From the IMG/VR virus record IMGVR_UViG_3300031966_000109, positions 1-27,443 of that record: a stretch of 27,443 nt of DNA. One strand, written 5' to 3'. Origin of the DNA: a virus. The stretch's first letter is position 1; the number at the start of each line of letters is the position of its first letter. Shown here piece after piece: positions 7,827 to 15,820 of the stretch. Both the position numbers and the translations under genes were made by a program. Under the pieces are notes generated by a model. That model searched no databases. It worked only from the letters and a program-made list of their open reading frames with translations, and was not told the DNA's origin.

Positions 7827-8410
7827 TTGAGGTCTTGTCCTCTCGTTAGTTTAGGTATTCACTGGTCTCCTGGCCCCCTTCGCTCCGTGAGCATTACCTC
7901 ACATCACAGCTACTATGGGGCCTCTGCCGTCTGATGGGCATTCCCTCGCTAACAGGGTCAACCATCCCACCAGACTTCTCCGGTAGCTAAGTGCGCATTT
8001 GTTCGATGAACTTAGGCTTCTCATTTACGCCGTTGGCATGCGATGCATACCTGTTGGAGCCGGGCGTTGGGGTTGGACAGCCCATTGCCCTCGGTTCAGA
8101 GTGTCCCTTTCATGTGTCTTCGCGTAAAGCACATTTAGACTCCAGCACCCCGTCGGCTTGGTGAGGTGCCCGTACGATTCACGGACAGACGTTGAGATTC
8201 AGCCAGTCTAGGCTTAGCCATATTCATCTGCCTTGAGGAACCTCTACAGCGGCCAAAGCCCGCCTGTGTTCCCCGTTGTCCCGCGAGAGCTTGCCGCCCC
8301 GGACCGGTTATGCGGTCCGACACGTCGCGGTAGGTCGTGCCTCTGTCCAGGCACGATGGTTTAGGCTGCTAATGCAGCCCCACTTACGCACTTAACCCGA
8401 ACGGACGCCC

Positions 8411-9185
8411 CCCGGAAGTCATACTTGGCGCTGGCGGGATTGAACTCCCGCTTGCGGCTTGATGCTCCTCTGCTGTTCAGAGCCTTCGCAGCGATGGCAA
8501 GCACGAACTGAATGGCGGCTTTCACCTTGCCAGCGTGCAGAGTAGCCTGGAACCATCGGAACTCGACGGTGCCTCGGTACCAAACGTTGTGCAGATTCAC
8601 ACCGTGGTACCTCGTCTGATCGTAGTGCTGCGGGTGGTGATTGTGGTAGCCGTACCAGATGCGGTTCATCTGCTCGCGGGTCTTTGGACGGCTGCGCTCT
8701 ATCTTGGCGATGAGTTCCGAACTGACCGGCTTCGTGTAGTTCCTGAGCCTCGATTCCTCGACACCGAGCGCTGTCAATATCAGCGGCTCCTGCTTGTGCA
8801 CGATCTTGGCAAGGTTGCCGAGGGTCTTACCATCAAAGGCGGTCGCGTCAACGTGAATGTGGATGCCGCACTTCTGGTCGACGGTAGCTCCGCATCCGCG
8901 GATCGCGCGCACCACCTCTTGCAGCGTTTGAATATCTTCGTAGTTGAGGACCGGCGAGACCACCTCGGACCTGAGATTGGCCGGCACGCTTGTTAGTGAG
9001 GAGTCGGCAACGACCATCCACGTTCGGCCTCGCTCATCGACTACGTGCCAGGGATCGTAGCAGCTTGGGATTCCGACGTGCTCGACGCTTCCTCCCACCA
9101 CGGACTGGATCGCGCGAGCCACGTCCCCACGGCTCCGCTTGATAGTTTCGATCTCGACCCCGAACCTGAGTTCCTGGAGTTTCAC
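8411..9185 (-). CDS. Amidoligase (glutamine-synthetase-like fold), 5' exon
   Basis: The first 258 residues of a 312-residue Amidoligase_2-type enzyme. These ATP-dependent ligases use a glutamine-synthetase-like fold to join a carboxylate to an amine or ammonia. Expected motifs are present: FGVEIET (E11, E13) on the first strand, SEVVSP (E74), CGIHIHVD (H109, H111) and TVEFRWF (E208, R210), which supply metal- and nucleotide-binding side chains. The start is GTG at 9185, with GGAGGT seven bases upstream. The exon ends in YDFR plus one base. Reading on into the intron gives a false tail ending at 8361. It is the first gene of the run to the DUF5049-like, amidotransferase and cyclotransferase genes. 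The substrate is unknown; a peptide or amino-acid metabolite is likely from the family. Confidence 0.85.
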
Positions 9186-9348
9186 TTCTCGACCTCCGAG
9201 TTTGAGAACTGGCAGAAAACATGTTTGGTGTTCCTGCTGTTTAATGAATGCCTCAAACCCCAGGAAACATCAAGTCTAACGAGCCGGATTTCCGAGGAAT
9301 CTGGTGTTCTTTTTCAGGCGTGGAATGATTGGTGCAGGGGGTAACGGA
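9186..9348 (-). other. Gap between tail cluster and amidoligase operon
   Basis: This 163-base gap is the only sizeable break in the minus-strand gene run between 9185 and 24567. It probably holds the amidoligase promoter. On the minus strand TTGATG is followed 17-18 bases later by CATTCAT, but the second hexamer is poor, so no promoter is called. No convincing terminator hairpin with a T-run was seen. The amidoligase genes may therefore be partly transcribed from the tail cluster. Confidence 0.4.
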
Positions 9349-9621
9349 TCACCCTGGGATGGCCTCGCCGTGGTCAATACCGGCATCGAGCAGGGCTTCG
9401 TTTAGCCACTGGACGTGCGCTTCTTCGCGGGTGATCCTGGCCATCACCGCCGTGAAGTCGTCGGATAGGTCCATCGGCAAACCGACTGCCTCCTCTATTC
9501 GCCGAATTCTGGCATCGAGGTTGGCGAGCAGGTCGAGCACGTGGTTTCGGATAACGCCATCTCGCTTTTCGGAGGGCGATGGGATGAACTCGGTCATCCC
9601 GCCGCGTCGTTTGACCAGCAT
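9349..9621 (-). CDS. Unrecognised small helical protein at end of tail cluster
   Basis: A 90-residue protein from MLVKRRGGMTEF to the TGA at 9349. The middle and end are predicted helical by eye (NHVLDLLANLDARIRRIEEAV, with heptad-like spacing of hydrophobic residues), so it may form a coiled coil. A longer frame upstream overlaps the fibre gene and is rejected: the ATG at 9621 has GAGGAGAG before it and follows the fibre stop by 11 bases. The position after the fibre gene would fit a fibre-assembly chaperone or small tail component, but no family was recognised. Confidence 0.7.
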   Translation of the reverse strand: MLVKRRGGMTEFIPSPSEKRDGVIRNHVLDLLANLDARIRRIEEAVGLPMDLSDDFTAVMARITREEAHVQWLNEALLDAGIDHGEAIPG

Positions 9622-9632
9622 TATGCTCTCCT

Positions 9633-12600
9633 CTAGCTCAAGGTCGCGCCCAGGGAGTGGATGCGCGGGTAGATCAGGTTGTTGCCGGTCATCACGGCCT
9701 TGTACCTCACGCGGTTGCCGGTGGGGTTGGTGAACGCCCGCAGGAACACATACTCCGTCCAGGTCTGGTCCACTTCGCGGGTAGTATCCAGAGTCATCGG
9801 CTCCCAAGTCTCGCCGCCGTCGTTGGAGGCGAACCAGTTTATCGTGCAGCCACTGGGGATACTCATCTCGGCGTAGACCTTGGTGGATTCAACGCCCTGG
9901 GTAAGCTCGTTCTCGCGGGAGATGTAGGTCCCCTCGACGCCGTTCAAGTAGCCGATGAGGTTCACATCCTTGTAGTTCAAGGCTGGGGTATCGTTCGGGG
10001 CGTTGCTCGTGAGCCTGGCTCGAACAAGAACCCGAGTGGCGATGTTGGGAAGCCGCTCTTCCTCGGCGGGGACTATCGCGTCCCAGGTGACACCACCATC
10101 GGTCGAGTACTCCCAGGTCATTCCCGTCCCTTGTGGAATCGCGGAGTACTCGTCCAGGTTCAGATCGCTGAACTGCACGCCGGTTACTTGCTGAAATCGG
10201 ATTTCCCCGGAAGCCGCGAAGTCATATCCGTAGATGCGCATGTTGAGGTCCGAGCCGTTCAACGGAGTCCAGGTCTCGGCGTTGGAGCTTTCAAGCAGCA
10301 CGCCCTCCGCGTATGTCTGGCGAGTGATGACGCCATTTCTGCCCATCTGACCGAGGCTGGCGATGCGGACTCGGTAGTTCGTGGAGTTGGTGAGCAGCAC
10401 CACGGCGACGCTCTGGTTGGCCTGGACATAGAACGGATCGTTGAAGACGACCTTGGTTTCCGCGTTGAGGGCTATCTCCGACGGTGCGACGACCTTCTCG
10501 GCAAGAACCGTCTCGTTGGGGAGGCCGGTGGTGACGCCGCGAATCTGGACTGTCACTGGAATGGATGCGTCCTTTCTCGTGAAGTACAGCCCTATAGCGG
10601 AGAGCATGCGGTTCTGGGTGAAGCTGAATGTCTGCGCGAGCGGGTCACGCCGGGTGCGGGCAGGCACAGTGCGCCAGACGATTCGCTCGACCGGCACGCG
10701 GATGATCCGAGGTTCGACTTCACGGATGATCGTCTGTTGCTGGACGATTGTCTGTTGCTGGATGATGGTGTTCGTGACCTCGACACGCTCGATTCGGGTG
10801 ACAACCAGCGGATCGTTAACCTGCAGCATCGCCTGGGCGGAATACGTGCCGTCGGTCATCTCGACGATCCGGTTGCCGTTGCGTGCCGTTTCGGGGATGG
10901 TGAATGAACACGTCACGCGCCCGGCTTGGTCGGAATGGACGTCACTTGCCACGACCTGGCCGTCGCATCGAACGGTGATATTGGTAACACTGGGCGTGAA
11001 GTTCGAGCCTGTGACGGCGATTCCTGTCTGCCCACTGCGGCCAATGTTTGGCGTAACCTCTATCATCGCCGGCGGCTTTTCGAAGACGGCATAGGGGTTG
11101 ATATTCTTCTCCTCTGACCAATCGAGCTGCTCGACGAGCACGCGCTCCGTTGCCGGAAGCAAGGCCAGACTTCCCCTGAATAGAGCGTTGCTGTGCGCCT
11201 GGTCGACCTCGAGCACCCGGGGAGTGGCGGTGCGGCCTGGGGCGACGAACTTGCGAACGCCATCGATCCGTGCGCTCCACTCGGAATGGAACACATCCGA
11301 CTGGGCTTCGTTCGAGAAGTCGTCGGAGTAGATTCCTTTCTTGGTCTGGGCGTCCCGGTTCTGGAGATTGTTGTTCATCTGGTACTGGGCGTCGTTGTAT
11401 TTGAGATCCTCCACATCCTGCATTACCTGGTGGATCTGGGCCATGGTGATCCGGTTCAGGCCGAAGTTTCGGACGGTCATTTCCACTGAGTTCGGCGGGC
11501 AATCCACGCTGGCGAGCGCAAGAGTGCCCTCCGGCACTATCGGGAGCTTCGGAAAGTCCGAGGGTGCACCGTCGATGTGCAGGATTTCCCTGGCAGTCGC
11601 ATAGATGATGTCTTTGCGGCCGAGGTAGTAGTCGTAGTCCACGCTGCAATTCGACCCGCTGACCGGATCACTTCCCACACCCGTCCTGCCGAAGTTGATG
11701 ACGCTTGTGTTCCCCAATGCTATCTCAGGCACGGGCTGCGAAAGCCCGCTGGAGTTGGATGAGGGCGGGCTACTTGTCGTCGTCTCGTCCACTCCATCGT
11801 CTGCGTAGGAAGTCACTCCCGGGCCGAGTTCTTTGAGCCGCTTGAAGCTGGTTCGGCCCGTATTGGGCGACGCACGGTATATGCGATAGCCTGTCGCGCC
11901 GTTGATCGGTCTCCACGTAATAAGGTTGACATCTCCCGCGGCGGTCTGGCGCGAGACGACTCGGCCGCCGATGTATTCCGTCTCGCCGGATGCCGAGAGC
12001 GCCGTGACTACATAGTGGTACTGGGCGGCCGCCGGATACCCCGACTGTCCGAACCACCCGCCGTCGACGTAGTCCGTGCCCTTGACCATCTGCTTCACGT
12101 AGGTCCAGCGAACCGTATATGTCGTGCCTATGGCTGGTTCATTGCCGGAGCCGAGCCAATCCACGTTGTTGCCGGACTGCTGCCAGTCGGTTCCTTCCGT
12201 GAATATGGTAGCCCCCTGGCTGACCTCCAGAATGTCGACAACCGGATTGGGTCTGAGCAGGTCTTCTCCGCCTCCGACCGATCCGCGAGTGACGTTGGCG
12301 GTTATCTCGACGATTGCCTCGACCTGGGTAGTCTCCTCGAGAGGAGAGCAGTTCAGAGCATAACGACGCTGATTGACGTTATACGTCTTCTGCTCGCCGC
12401 GCACGGACTTCGTGGCGACCGATTTGGGCACGGTGGTGGTTGTAGGCAGGTCTTTCTGCAGACGGAACCCCTGGATATAGGCGCGGCCCGCGTTGGTGAC
12501 GACCTGGACGCTTGAGCCATCGTTGCCGCCGATGAAGCTGTCAAACCCACGCACCAGGTAGCTCCCAGCCTGGTCATAGGTGCGTTCCGCGAGGTTCTGC

Positions 12601-13244
12601 AAGAGCGAGTTCAAGCCTTCGGCCGCCGCGAAGTTGAGCTGGTCCTCGGTGATGGACGACACCGTGATCCTGCTGCCGGGGAGCGTGCCGAGTAGGTCGC
12701 GCAGATACATGTTCGACTTCTCTTGGATCGTAGCAGTAACTTCGCCGGTCTCGCGGTCGAACTTGTAGATCGGGACGACCTTGCGCTGTGTGACGTTGTT
12801 GGGAAGCGCATCGCCTGAAGTATCCCGCTCGCGAAGCACGAGCACCCACTTCTCACGCTCGGCGGTCGGCTCCCCGGTCGCAGGATTGATGAGCATGGCG
12901 TCCTGGTTATGGGTGTAGTTGTACTTCAAAAGCTCGACGTAGACGTAGTCGACGCCGCTAGTCTTGGCGGGATCGTAGGTGAGGGTCGCGCCCGGCACCT
13001 GCTCTATATGGCCGTCGATGTAGACCACGCCGACTGAGAGCATGACAACGTTTCCTGCCACCTGGGGCACGAGGCCGCCGATGATCGCGCCTTCCTTGAA
13101 TAGTAGATCGGCCAGCTTCTTGCGCTCGCGGATCGCGATATCCTGCTGTTCGTTCAGTTCCGAATCCAGCAGGTCGCGGTCCTGGTGGTAGCGAACCCGC
13201 TTGTAGTTCTTGGCCGGGTCGAATGTGTCTCTGGATATGGACAT
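9633..13244 (-). CDS. Large tail-fibre-like protein (DUF4815 type)
   Basis: A 1203-residue structural protein, the longest gene in the window. The N-terminal 250-300 residues (from DTFDPAKNYKRVRYHQDRDL) match the DUF4815 phage-tail pattern. Residues about 405-490 look like a fibronectin type III domain (YHYVVTALSASGE, ATGYRIYRAS). Residues 727-812 resemble an IPT/TIG Ig fold (VTPNIGRSGQTGIAVTGSNF). A short repeat of IIQQQTI/IVQQQTI at 826-839 leads into a charged REVEPRI stretch. DPLAQTFSF at 867-875 is common in phage fibre proteins, and the rest is beta-rich. It probably forms a baseplate-attached fibre or host-recognition arm. The start is ATG at 13244, with AGGAGG before it, 10 bases after the preceding stop. 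Confidence 0.8.
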   Translation of the reverse strand: MSISRDTFDPAKNYKRVRYHQDRDLLDSELNEQQDIAIRERKKLADLLFKEGAIIGGLVPQVAGNVVMLSVGVVYIDGHIEQVPGATLTYDPAKTSGVDYVYVELLKYNYTHNQDAMLINPATGEPTAEREKWVLVLRERDTSGDALPNNVTQRKVVPIYKFDRETGEVTATIQEKSNMYLRDLLGTLPGSRITVSSITEDQLNFAAAEGLNSLLQNLAERTYDQAGSYLVRGFDSFIGGNDGSSVQVVTNAGRAYIQGFRLQKDLPTTTTVPKSVATKSVRGEQKTYNVNQRRYALNCSPLEETTQVEAIVEITANVTRGSVGGGEDLLRPNPVVDILEVSQGATIFTEGTDWQQSGNNVDWLGSGNEPAIGTTYTVRWTYVKQMVKGTDYVDGGWFGQSGYPAAAQYHYVVTALSASGETEYIGGRVVSRQTAAGDVNLITWRPINGATGYRIYRASPNTGRTSFKRLKELGPGVTSYADDGVDETTTSSPPSSNSSGLSQPVPEIALGNTSVINFGRTGVGSDPVSGSNCSVDYDYYLGRKDIIYATAREILHIDGAPSDFPKLPIVPEGTLALASVDCPPNSVEMTVRNFGLNRITMAQIHQVMQDVEDLKYNDAQYQMNNNLQNRDAQTKKGIYSDDFSNEAQSDVFHSEWSARIDGVRKFVAPGRTATPRVLEVDQAHSNALFRGSLALLPATERVLVEQLDWSEEKNINPYAVFEKPPAMIEVTPNIGRSGQTGIAVTGSNFTPSVTNITVRCDGQVVASDVHSDQAGRVTCSFTIPETARNGNRIVEMTDGTYSAQAMLQVNDPLVVTRIERVEVTNTIIQQQTIVQQQTIIREVEPRIIRVPVERIVWRTVPARTRRDPLAQTFSFTQNRMLSAIGLYFTRKDASIPVTVQIRGVTTGLPNETVLAEKVVAPSEIALNAETKVVFNDPFYVQANQSVAVVLLTNSTNYRVRIASLGQMGRNGVITRQTYAEGVLLESSNAETWTPLNGSDLNMRIYGYDFAASGEIRFQQVTGVQFSDLNLDEYSAIPQGTGMTWEYSTDGGVTWDAIVPAEEERLPNIATRVLVRARLTSNAPNDTPALNYKDVNLIGYLNGVEGTYISRENELTQGVESTKVYAEMSIPSGCTINWFASNDGGETWEPMTLDTTREVDQTWTEYVFLRAFTNPTGNRVRYKAVMTGNNLIYPRIHSLGATLS

Positions 13245-13253
13245 GATCGCCTC

Positions 13254-13787
13254 CTAGATCTTGATAACCCCGACGAGCTCCACCCGCGTATCGGATGTCT
13301 TGTTGAAATCGGGGATATTCTTCACCTCGTAGAGGTGGCCGGGTCTTTTCACTTGCCCGGACGGATTTGTCGCCGGGTCATACACGCCGCCCTCGGCGTA
13401 GTCGGACTGGTGACCGTCGACATACTCGACGTTGCCGCCGAAGAAACCGTATTCGCGGATCGTGACGCCGTTTGCCTCGGCCTCATCGAACCGGAAGAAG
13501 ACGCCGATGATCTGGGTTTCCAGCCCGGTCTCGGAGTAGCGGACGCCGTTGACTTCCAGGACTCCCTGCGGGTCTTCGGCGAGAAACGCAATCTTGTAGC
13601 ATCGCTTCCTTGCGCGCTCGTGTTTGAGCGCCGTTTGGTCCACGCTCACGTCCGGCGGGTTCATTGGATCAGTGAACGTCTCGTCGCCGTCACCTATGGC
13701 GCAGTGTGTTATCCCGTCGATGGGATCGCCTTTGAGCAACCGGGCCGTGAGAACGCGGCCGCTTCGTGTTATGAGTCCAAGTGACAT
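13254..13787 (-). CDS. Tail-associated protein, probable fibre or baseplate connector
   Basis: A 177-residue protein starting MSLGLITRSGRVLTARLLKGD. The segment GITHCAIGDGDETF, followed later by TIREYGFFGG, resembles the N-terminal region of tail-collar or fibre-attachment proteins seen in phage tail clusters, but this match is from memory of patterns and not certain. No catalytic motif or membrane segment is visible. AAAGGACAA precedes the ATG. It sits between a repeat-rich shaft-like gene and the large fibre gene, and its stop is 10 bases from the fibre start, so all three are probably co-translated from one message. Confidence 0.65.
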   Translation of the reverse strand: MSLGLITRSGRVLTARLLKGDPIDGITHCAIGDGDETFTDPMNPPDVSVDQTALKHERARKRCYKIAFLAEDPQGVLEVNGVRYSETGLETQIIGVFFRFDEAEANGVTIREYGFFGGNVEYVDGHQSDYAEGGVYDPATNPSGQVKRPGHLYEVKNIPDFNKTSDTRVELVGVIKI

Positions 13788-13799
13788 CGTGTTGTCCTT

Positions 13800-14699
13800 T
13801 CACACTTCTATGATGTGGCTTTCGCGGAGGATCACCCCAAAGACGGTCTGACGCATGTCGGCGTCCGGCGCAAGTCTCGTTGTCGTCCGTATTTCCAGGT
13901 CGGACGCGAGCGCCATCAGGCAAACGATCACGGCGGCGACGCCACAGTTTGCGATACGGGTATTGCCTATGCGCCAACCCTGATCCGCCTGCAGATAGGC
14001 GCTCCTGCCCACGATAGGAAGAATATCCGACCATTGCTCGATTCCGCCCCATGCGCTCTGCAGGCAGTCGACCAGCCGCTCGATGGAGTTGGAGACGGCG
14101 ATCCGCTGGTCACCGCCTACCGACAGCCTTCCGCTGACGGCGACAGAAATGTCGGAGGCAAGCAGCGTGGGATTCGGCACCGAGATCAGAAGATCTCCGT
14201 AGACCGTCCGAAGCGCGCGGGACCGCAGCGAGAGATCGAACTGCTTCGCCACCGGACGCGCTATCTCGGCACGAACGTCAAGGCTTTTGAGCAGGGCATT
14301 CGATACAGCAACGCGCTCGTCGGCGAGCACATTCCTTGCATTCAGTGCGATGGCCTGCAGATCGCAGCTCTTGGCGAAGGCCGCCACCTCATATATGGCC
14401 AGACGTTCGTCGTAGAGGACTGCGATGGCTCCCGTGGTCACGATGCCTATATCCGCGGTGACGACGTATGCGCCGTTCACGGCAAGAGCGGAATCCACCA
14501 GGATAGACGCTTCCGCTGTCACCCCGACCGCGCAGTCGATATCACAAGCAATGGGTATCCCGGTCGGCTCGTCAGTGCCGGCGTCGTCTCCCCAGTCCCA
14601 CACCGAGGCGAGACCGGCGTTGCGAAACTGGACTAAGCGCGGCGACGCCGCTCCCGCTCTGGGCGTTACGGTAGTTGCTTTGCCGTTACGAGTCGCCAC
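13800..14699 (-). CDS. Repeat-rich tail shaft-like protein
   Basis: A 299-residue protein rich in short aliphatic beta strands. From about residue 50 to 215 an irregular 15-30 residue pattern recurs: an Asp-Leu/Ile strand, an alternating valine/alanine strand, then DERVAVSN, DERLAIYEV or DQRIAVSN. This resembles phage shaft or fibre repeats in which each unit adds a strand to a beta helix. The end contains a WGGIEQW segment and an alanine-rich stretch. No enzyme signature is seen. The start is probably GTG at 14699, inside the end of the preceding 44-residue gene (14-base overlap). The ribosome-binding site is weak, so translation may depend on that overlap. Confidence 0.65.
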   Translation of the reverse strand: MATRNGKATTVTPRAGAASPRLVQFRNAGLASVWDWGDDAGTDEPTGIPIACDIDCAVGVTAEASILVDSALAVNGAYVVTADIGIVTTGAIAVLYDERLAIYEVAAFAKSCDLQAIALNARNVLADERVAVSNALLKSLDVRAEIARPVAKQFDLSLRSRALRTVYGDLLISVPNPTLLASDISVAVSGRLSVGGDQRIAVSNSIERLVDCLQSAWGGIEQWSDILPIVGRSAYLQADQGWRIGNTRIANCGVAAVIVCLMALASDLEIRTTTRLAPDADMRQTVFGVILRESHIIEV

Positions 14700-14820
14700 G
14701 CCTGGTCAGCTTTCCTGCAATGCTCTTCGCCTGGCCGCACATGCGGACGATCTTCGTACTCGGGACAAACACACAGGCTTTGCTCTCGACCGGGTTTTGC
14801 TTGCCTACTCTCGTTGCCAT
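14686..14820 (-). CDS. Very small tail-cluster protein (44 residues)
   Basis: A 44-codon frame fills the only hole between two structural genes. It begins MATRVGKQNPVESK and contains IVRMCGQAKS and a basic end (KLTRRGDS). GGGAGTAGGT lies directly before the ATG at 14820, three bases after the upstream stop, and its end overlaps the next gene by 14 bases. That packing matches the rest of the cluster and supports it as a real gene. The composition is basic with two cysteines. No function can be assigned. Confidence 0.6.
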   Translation of the reverse strand: MATRVGKQNPVESKACVFVPSTKIVRMCGQAKSIAGKLTRRGDS

Positions 14821-14822
14821 AC

Positions 14823-15812
14823 CTACTCCCTGATAGCGAATCCTCTCGTCCCGATGTAGAAGAACTTGTAGGTTATGCCGTTCCCGGCGTCTATCACGTC
14901 CTCCGAGACACCCCAGGAGGTCGATGTCTCATACACCTCGATTAGCTGTCCCCGTATCTCCGACTGGCCTGTAGTAGTGCAGTAGGCCCAATATGGGAAG
15001 ATGCCTATCAGGTTGTAGCGGCAGTCGTTTGCCGCGCTGCCATAAGCCCCTCCGGCCGAACCCGCCACTTGGACATCGATCAGCGAGGTGTTCCATCCGG
15101 TGTAACGCGAGGCGGTATGAAGCTGAGTGAGCGCGGTGTCGCTGCGAGACATCATCACCGGAGCCACGTCCTCTCCGACTCGCGTGCCCGCGAGATAGCT
15201 GTTCGCAAGAGTCGCAATGGTAATGGTCTGAGGAGTGGACACCGTGTCGACGGCGGTGACCTGCATCCGCTCGAACTTGTCGCGGTTGATGATCTGGTAG
15301 TACAGCCCAGCCTTGAAGTAGGAAGCGTTGTCAACAGGCACGACGACACCCGAGCCCGCGCTCACGTCGGCCTGGGTTATCGCCATATTGGCCGACCAGT
15401 AGCGTTTGACTATGCCGAAGTGGAACGCCTGGTAACTCGTTCCTATCCGCACCACCACGACTATGTGATCCAGGTCGGCGTAGATCCAGTAAGGGAACGT
15501 GGTTGCGTCCTTCGTCGCTACGTAGTTGTAGCTCGTGGAACCGGCAGGCAGGACTGCCGCCTGAGTGCCCGGGTTCCACCAGAGCGCGTTCCGCACACAT
15601 ACCTTGTCCGCCGTAGCCGCATACTTGTCGAAGAGCAGGTAGATCGTCTCTTTTCCTGACTCACCCGACGAGCCTATGTAGAGGAACGGGTTCGCCGCTC
15701 CAAGGTCTTCGGCGAGAACGGTCCACCCGACCGTGCTTACAATGAAGCTCCTGAACTTCGAGAAGAAGTCGGCCGTGTTGCTGGCTATTCCGCTTGTGCT
15801 TCTATATGCCAT
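14823..15812 (-). CDS. Unrecognised tail structural protein
   Basis: A 329-residue beta-rich protein starting MAYRSTSGIASNTADFF. It has many aromatic and Gly/Ser/Thr residues (FLYIGSSGESGK, YWIYADLDHIVVVV, FFYIGTRGF), which suits a virion surface domain rather than an enzyme. No transmembrane segment, signal peptide or catalytic pattern is seen. Genes with a similar opening (a domain of about 30 residues followed by GWTVL) occur in phage tail clusters as fibre or decoration proteins. This is a remembered pattern, not a firm family call. GAGGTAGG precedes the ATG, and the preceding stop is 8 bases away. Confidence 0.65.
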   Translation of the reverse strand: MAYRSTSGIASNTADFFSKFRSFIVSTVGWTVLAEDLGAANPFLYIGSSGESGKETIYLLFDKYAATADKVCVRNALWWNPGTQAAVLPAGSTSYNYVATKDATTFPYWIYADLDHIVVVVRIGTSYQAFHFGIVKRYWSANMAITQADVSAGSGVVVPVDNASYFKAGLYYQIINRDKFERMQVTAVDTVSTPQTITIATLANSYLAGTRVGEDVAPVMMSRSDTALTQLHTASRYTGWNTSLIDVQVAGSAGGAYGSAANDCRYNLIGIFPYWAYCTTTGQSEIRGQLIEVYETSTSWGVSEDVIDAGNGITYKFFYIGTRGFAIRE

Positions 15813-15820
15813 CTCCTACC

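Larger units (their letters stand above)
6114..8410 (-). mobile_element. Group II intron 2, inserted in the amidoligase gene
   Basis: A 2297-base intron in the opposite orientation to intron 1 and of the same family. Read on the minus strand it begins GGGCGTCCGTTCGGG at 8410 and ends TTCGACCCTAT at 6114. These limits restore the amidoligase frame, and they match the intron 1 limits chosen independently from the recombinase frame. The 584 bases between 8410 and the reverse transcriptase start (7827-8410) hold domains I-IV and share blocks with intron 1, such as ATGGCTAAG and CTCAACGTCTG. The stretch CATAGTAGCTGTGA, then GAGAGGACAAGACCTCA just before the enzyme start, is also shared. Target sequences upstream of the two insertion points differ. 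Confidence 0.88.

Noticed and set aside
8387-8391. GTGCG on the minus strand resembling a canonical 5' end for intron 2
   Set aside because: It lies 19 bases inside the intron. Using it would not restore the YDFR/VFLLHLG junction, and intron 1 has no matching sequence there.
9186-9348. Promoter for the amidoligase operon
   Set aside because: TTGATG followed by CATTCAT is too weak to call.
9657-10907. Long plus-strand frame of 416 codons opposite the fibre gene
   Set aside because: It is a shadow on the opposite strand; the minus-strand gene has coding motifs, a ribosome-binding site and operon packing.
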